Below are positions 63,410 to 64,000 of a stretch of DNA of 64,000 nt, in pieces. The position numbers and the translations under genes were made by a program. Numbering within the stretch: position 1 is the first letter of the stretch; each line of letters begins with the position of its first letter. The stretch spans positions 1 through 64,000 of the forward strand of contig NZ_NGJT01000012.1 in assembly GCF_003950315.1 (NCBI RefSeq). The letters are read 5' to 3'. Under the pieces are notes generated by a model. It did not search any database. It was not told the DNA's origin and saw only the letters and a list, made by a program, of their open reading frames with translations. The DNA is from Vagococcus bubulae. GTDB lineage: Bacteria > Bacillota > Bacilli > Lactobacillales > Vagococcaceae.

Positions 63410-63459
63410 AAATGTGTAAGAAAGATGATAAGTTTCTAATTGGAAAGAGGAGATCATTT

Positions 63460-63918
63460 ATGGCAAAAACAATGACAGGTTTTAAATTTTATTTCAGAAA
63501 TGGTGAAACATGGACAATAGACCGTGAATGCATTGGCGATTTATGGATTAGTAAAGTATCAACAAGTTATGGACGTATTAATGGTAGTGATTTTCAAAAA
63601 ATTAGACCATGTGAAGGATTTAAAATAGAAATATTAAGTGAAGCAGATCATGTGCAAACAGATGATATCAACTTAGGTGGATTAGAGTCAGGCATGTTTG
63701 AACGTGCGACAAAATACCAAGATATCGAAAAAATGGATATTGTATTTGATGATGGAACAAGTGATTTAATTTACTTCCCATACAAAGACAAAGAAACACC
63801 AGGTCAAGAAGGATTAGATAACATCCATCAAACAACAAGAATTTCTAAAAATGGTCGTTTATACATTGTCATTGACGAAACTAAGTCAGTTGATGACGTT
63901 TATGGTGAATTTTTATAA
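63460..63918 (+). CDS. Conserved-looking soluble protein of unknown function
   Basis: This 152-residue cytoplasmic protein has no signal or membrane segment. It reads as mostly beta strands: FKFYFRNGETWTIDRECIGD, then LWISKVSTSYGRIN, FKIEILSEADH and LYIVIDET. I recognise no named family. The start at 63460 has AGAGGAGAT upstream; the longer frame overlaps the promoter. It has its own promoter and terminator, so it is a single-gene unit. Confidence 0.75.
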   Translation: MAKTMTGFKFYFRNGETWTIDRECIGDLWISKVSTSYGRINGSDFQKIRPCEGFKIEILSEADHVQTDDINLGGLESGMFERATKYQDIEKMDIVFDDGTSDLIYFPYKDKETPGQEGLDNIHQTTRISKNGRLYIVIDETKSVDDVYGEFL

Positions 63919-63938
63919 AAAACAAATAACGATTGTTT

Positions 63939-63975
63939 AAAGAGTTATGTCATTTAGGCATAACTCTTTTTTTTG
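63939..63975 (+). terminator. Terminator after the last gene
   Basis: AAAGAGTTATG pairs with CATAACTCTTT, followed by a T-run. Confidence 0.85.
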
Positions 63976-64000
63976 TGTAAAAGTTCATAAAAAGTTCTAA

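Overview
The window is visibly AT-rich chromosomal DNA of a low-GC Gram-positive coccus of the order Lactobacillales. Enterococcaceae fits best, and Vagococcus- or Enterococcus-like is the likeliest reading. This is inferred from protein content and gene order: secG-est-rnr-smpB, atpBEFHAGDC-DUF1146-murA-epuA, comFA-comFC-hpf, cvfB-fur, xerD-scpA-scpB-rluB, a divergent ferredoxin next to ypbB-recQ, and an SAG1386/EF1546-type LysM protein followed by cmk-rpsA-der-hup. The genus cannot be fixed from the sequence alone. No prophage, insertion sequence or CRISPR array was seen, so the window is mostly ordinary core genome with small accessory patches.

Layout. 1-2.3 kb: the repeat-rich C-terminus of a cell-wall-anchored protein, a convergent amino-acid ABC permease/binding-protein pair, and a tautomerase. 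2.4-6.3 kb: SecG, carboxylesterase, RNase R and SmpB (export, RNA decay and trans-translation). 6.6-13.3 kb: the full eight-gene F1Fo ATP synthase operon behind a structured leader. 13.3-15.5 kb: DUF1146, MurA, EpuA-like protein and YidD (envelope). 15.5-20.9 kb: a complete branched-chain amino-acid ABC importer with a near-consensus CodY box, ending in a CBS-ACT protein. 20.9-24.8 kb: small genes, tRNA-Tyr, tRNA-Gln, a GntR/UTRA regulator, YigZ, a lipoprotein and a lipase-like hydrolase. 24.8-33.7 kb: competence proteins ComFA/ComFC, long HPF, a YfmR-type ABC-F, ThyA, DHFR, a class B PBP and ribosomal protein L33.

33.7-44.8 kb is the most accessory part. It holds two MFS exporters, one of them behind a leader with an intrinsic terminator, a glutamine amidotransferase, small lipoprotein and membrane ORFs, and a LytTR-DUF3021-ABC operon with a LytTR-type direct repeat upstream. 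It also contains CvfB, Fur and two unrecognised membrane proteins facing each other. 44.9-64 kb returns to core genes: XerD, ScpA, ScpB, RluB, FMN riboswitch plus RibU, OatA-like acetyltransferase, ferredoxin, YpbB-RecQ, LysM protein, Cmk, S1, Der, HU, TPR/YpiB pair, YitT, MazG-like, CCA-adding enzyme, thioesterase and a final unrecognised protein.

Most genes sit in short operons closed by clear intrinsic terminators, many of them bidirectional between convergent genes. Start codons were often moved downstream of the longest open frame where a Shine-Dalgarno (SD) sequence decided the start. The least explained signals are regulatory: a hairpin-loop/downstream complementarity in the atp leader, the MFS leader attenuator, leader or operator palindromes before hpf and rpmG, and the 21-bp-spaced direct repeat upstream of the LytTR operon. 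All RNA structures were read by eye, with no folding energies or homology searches.
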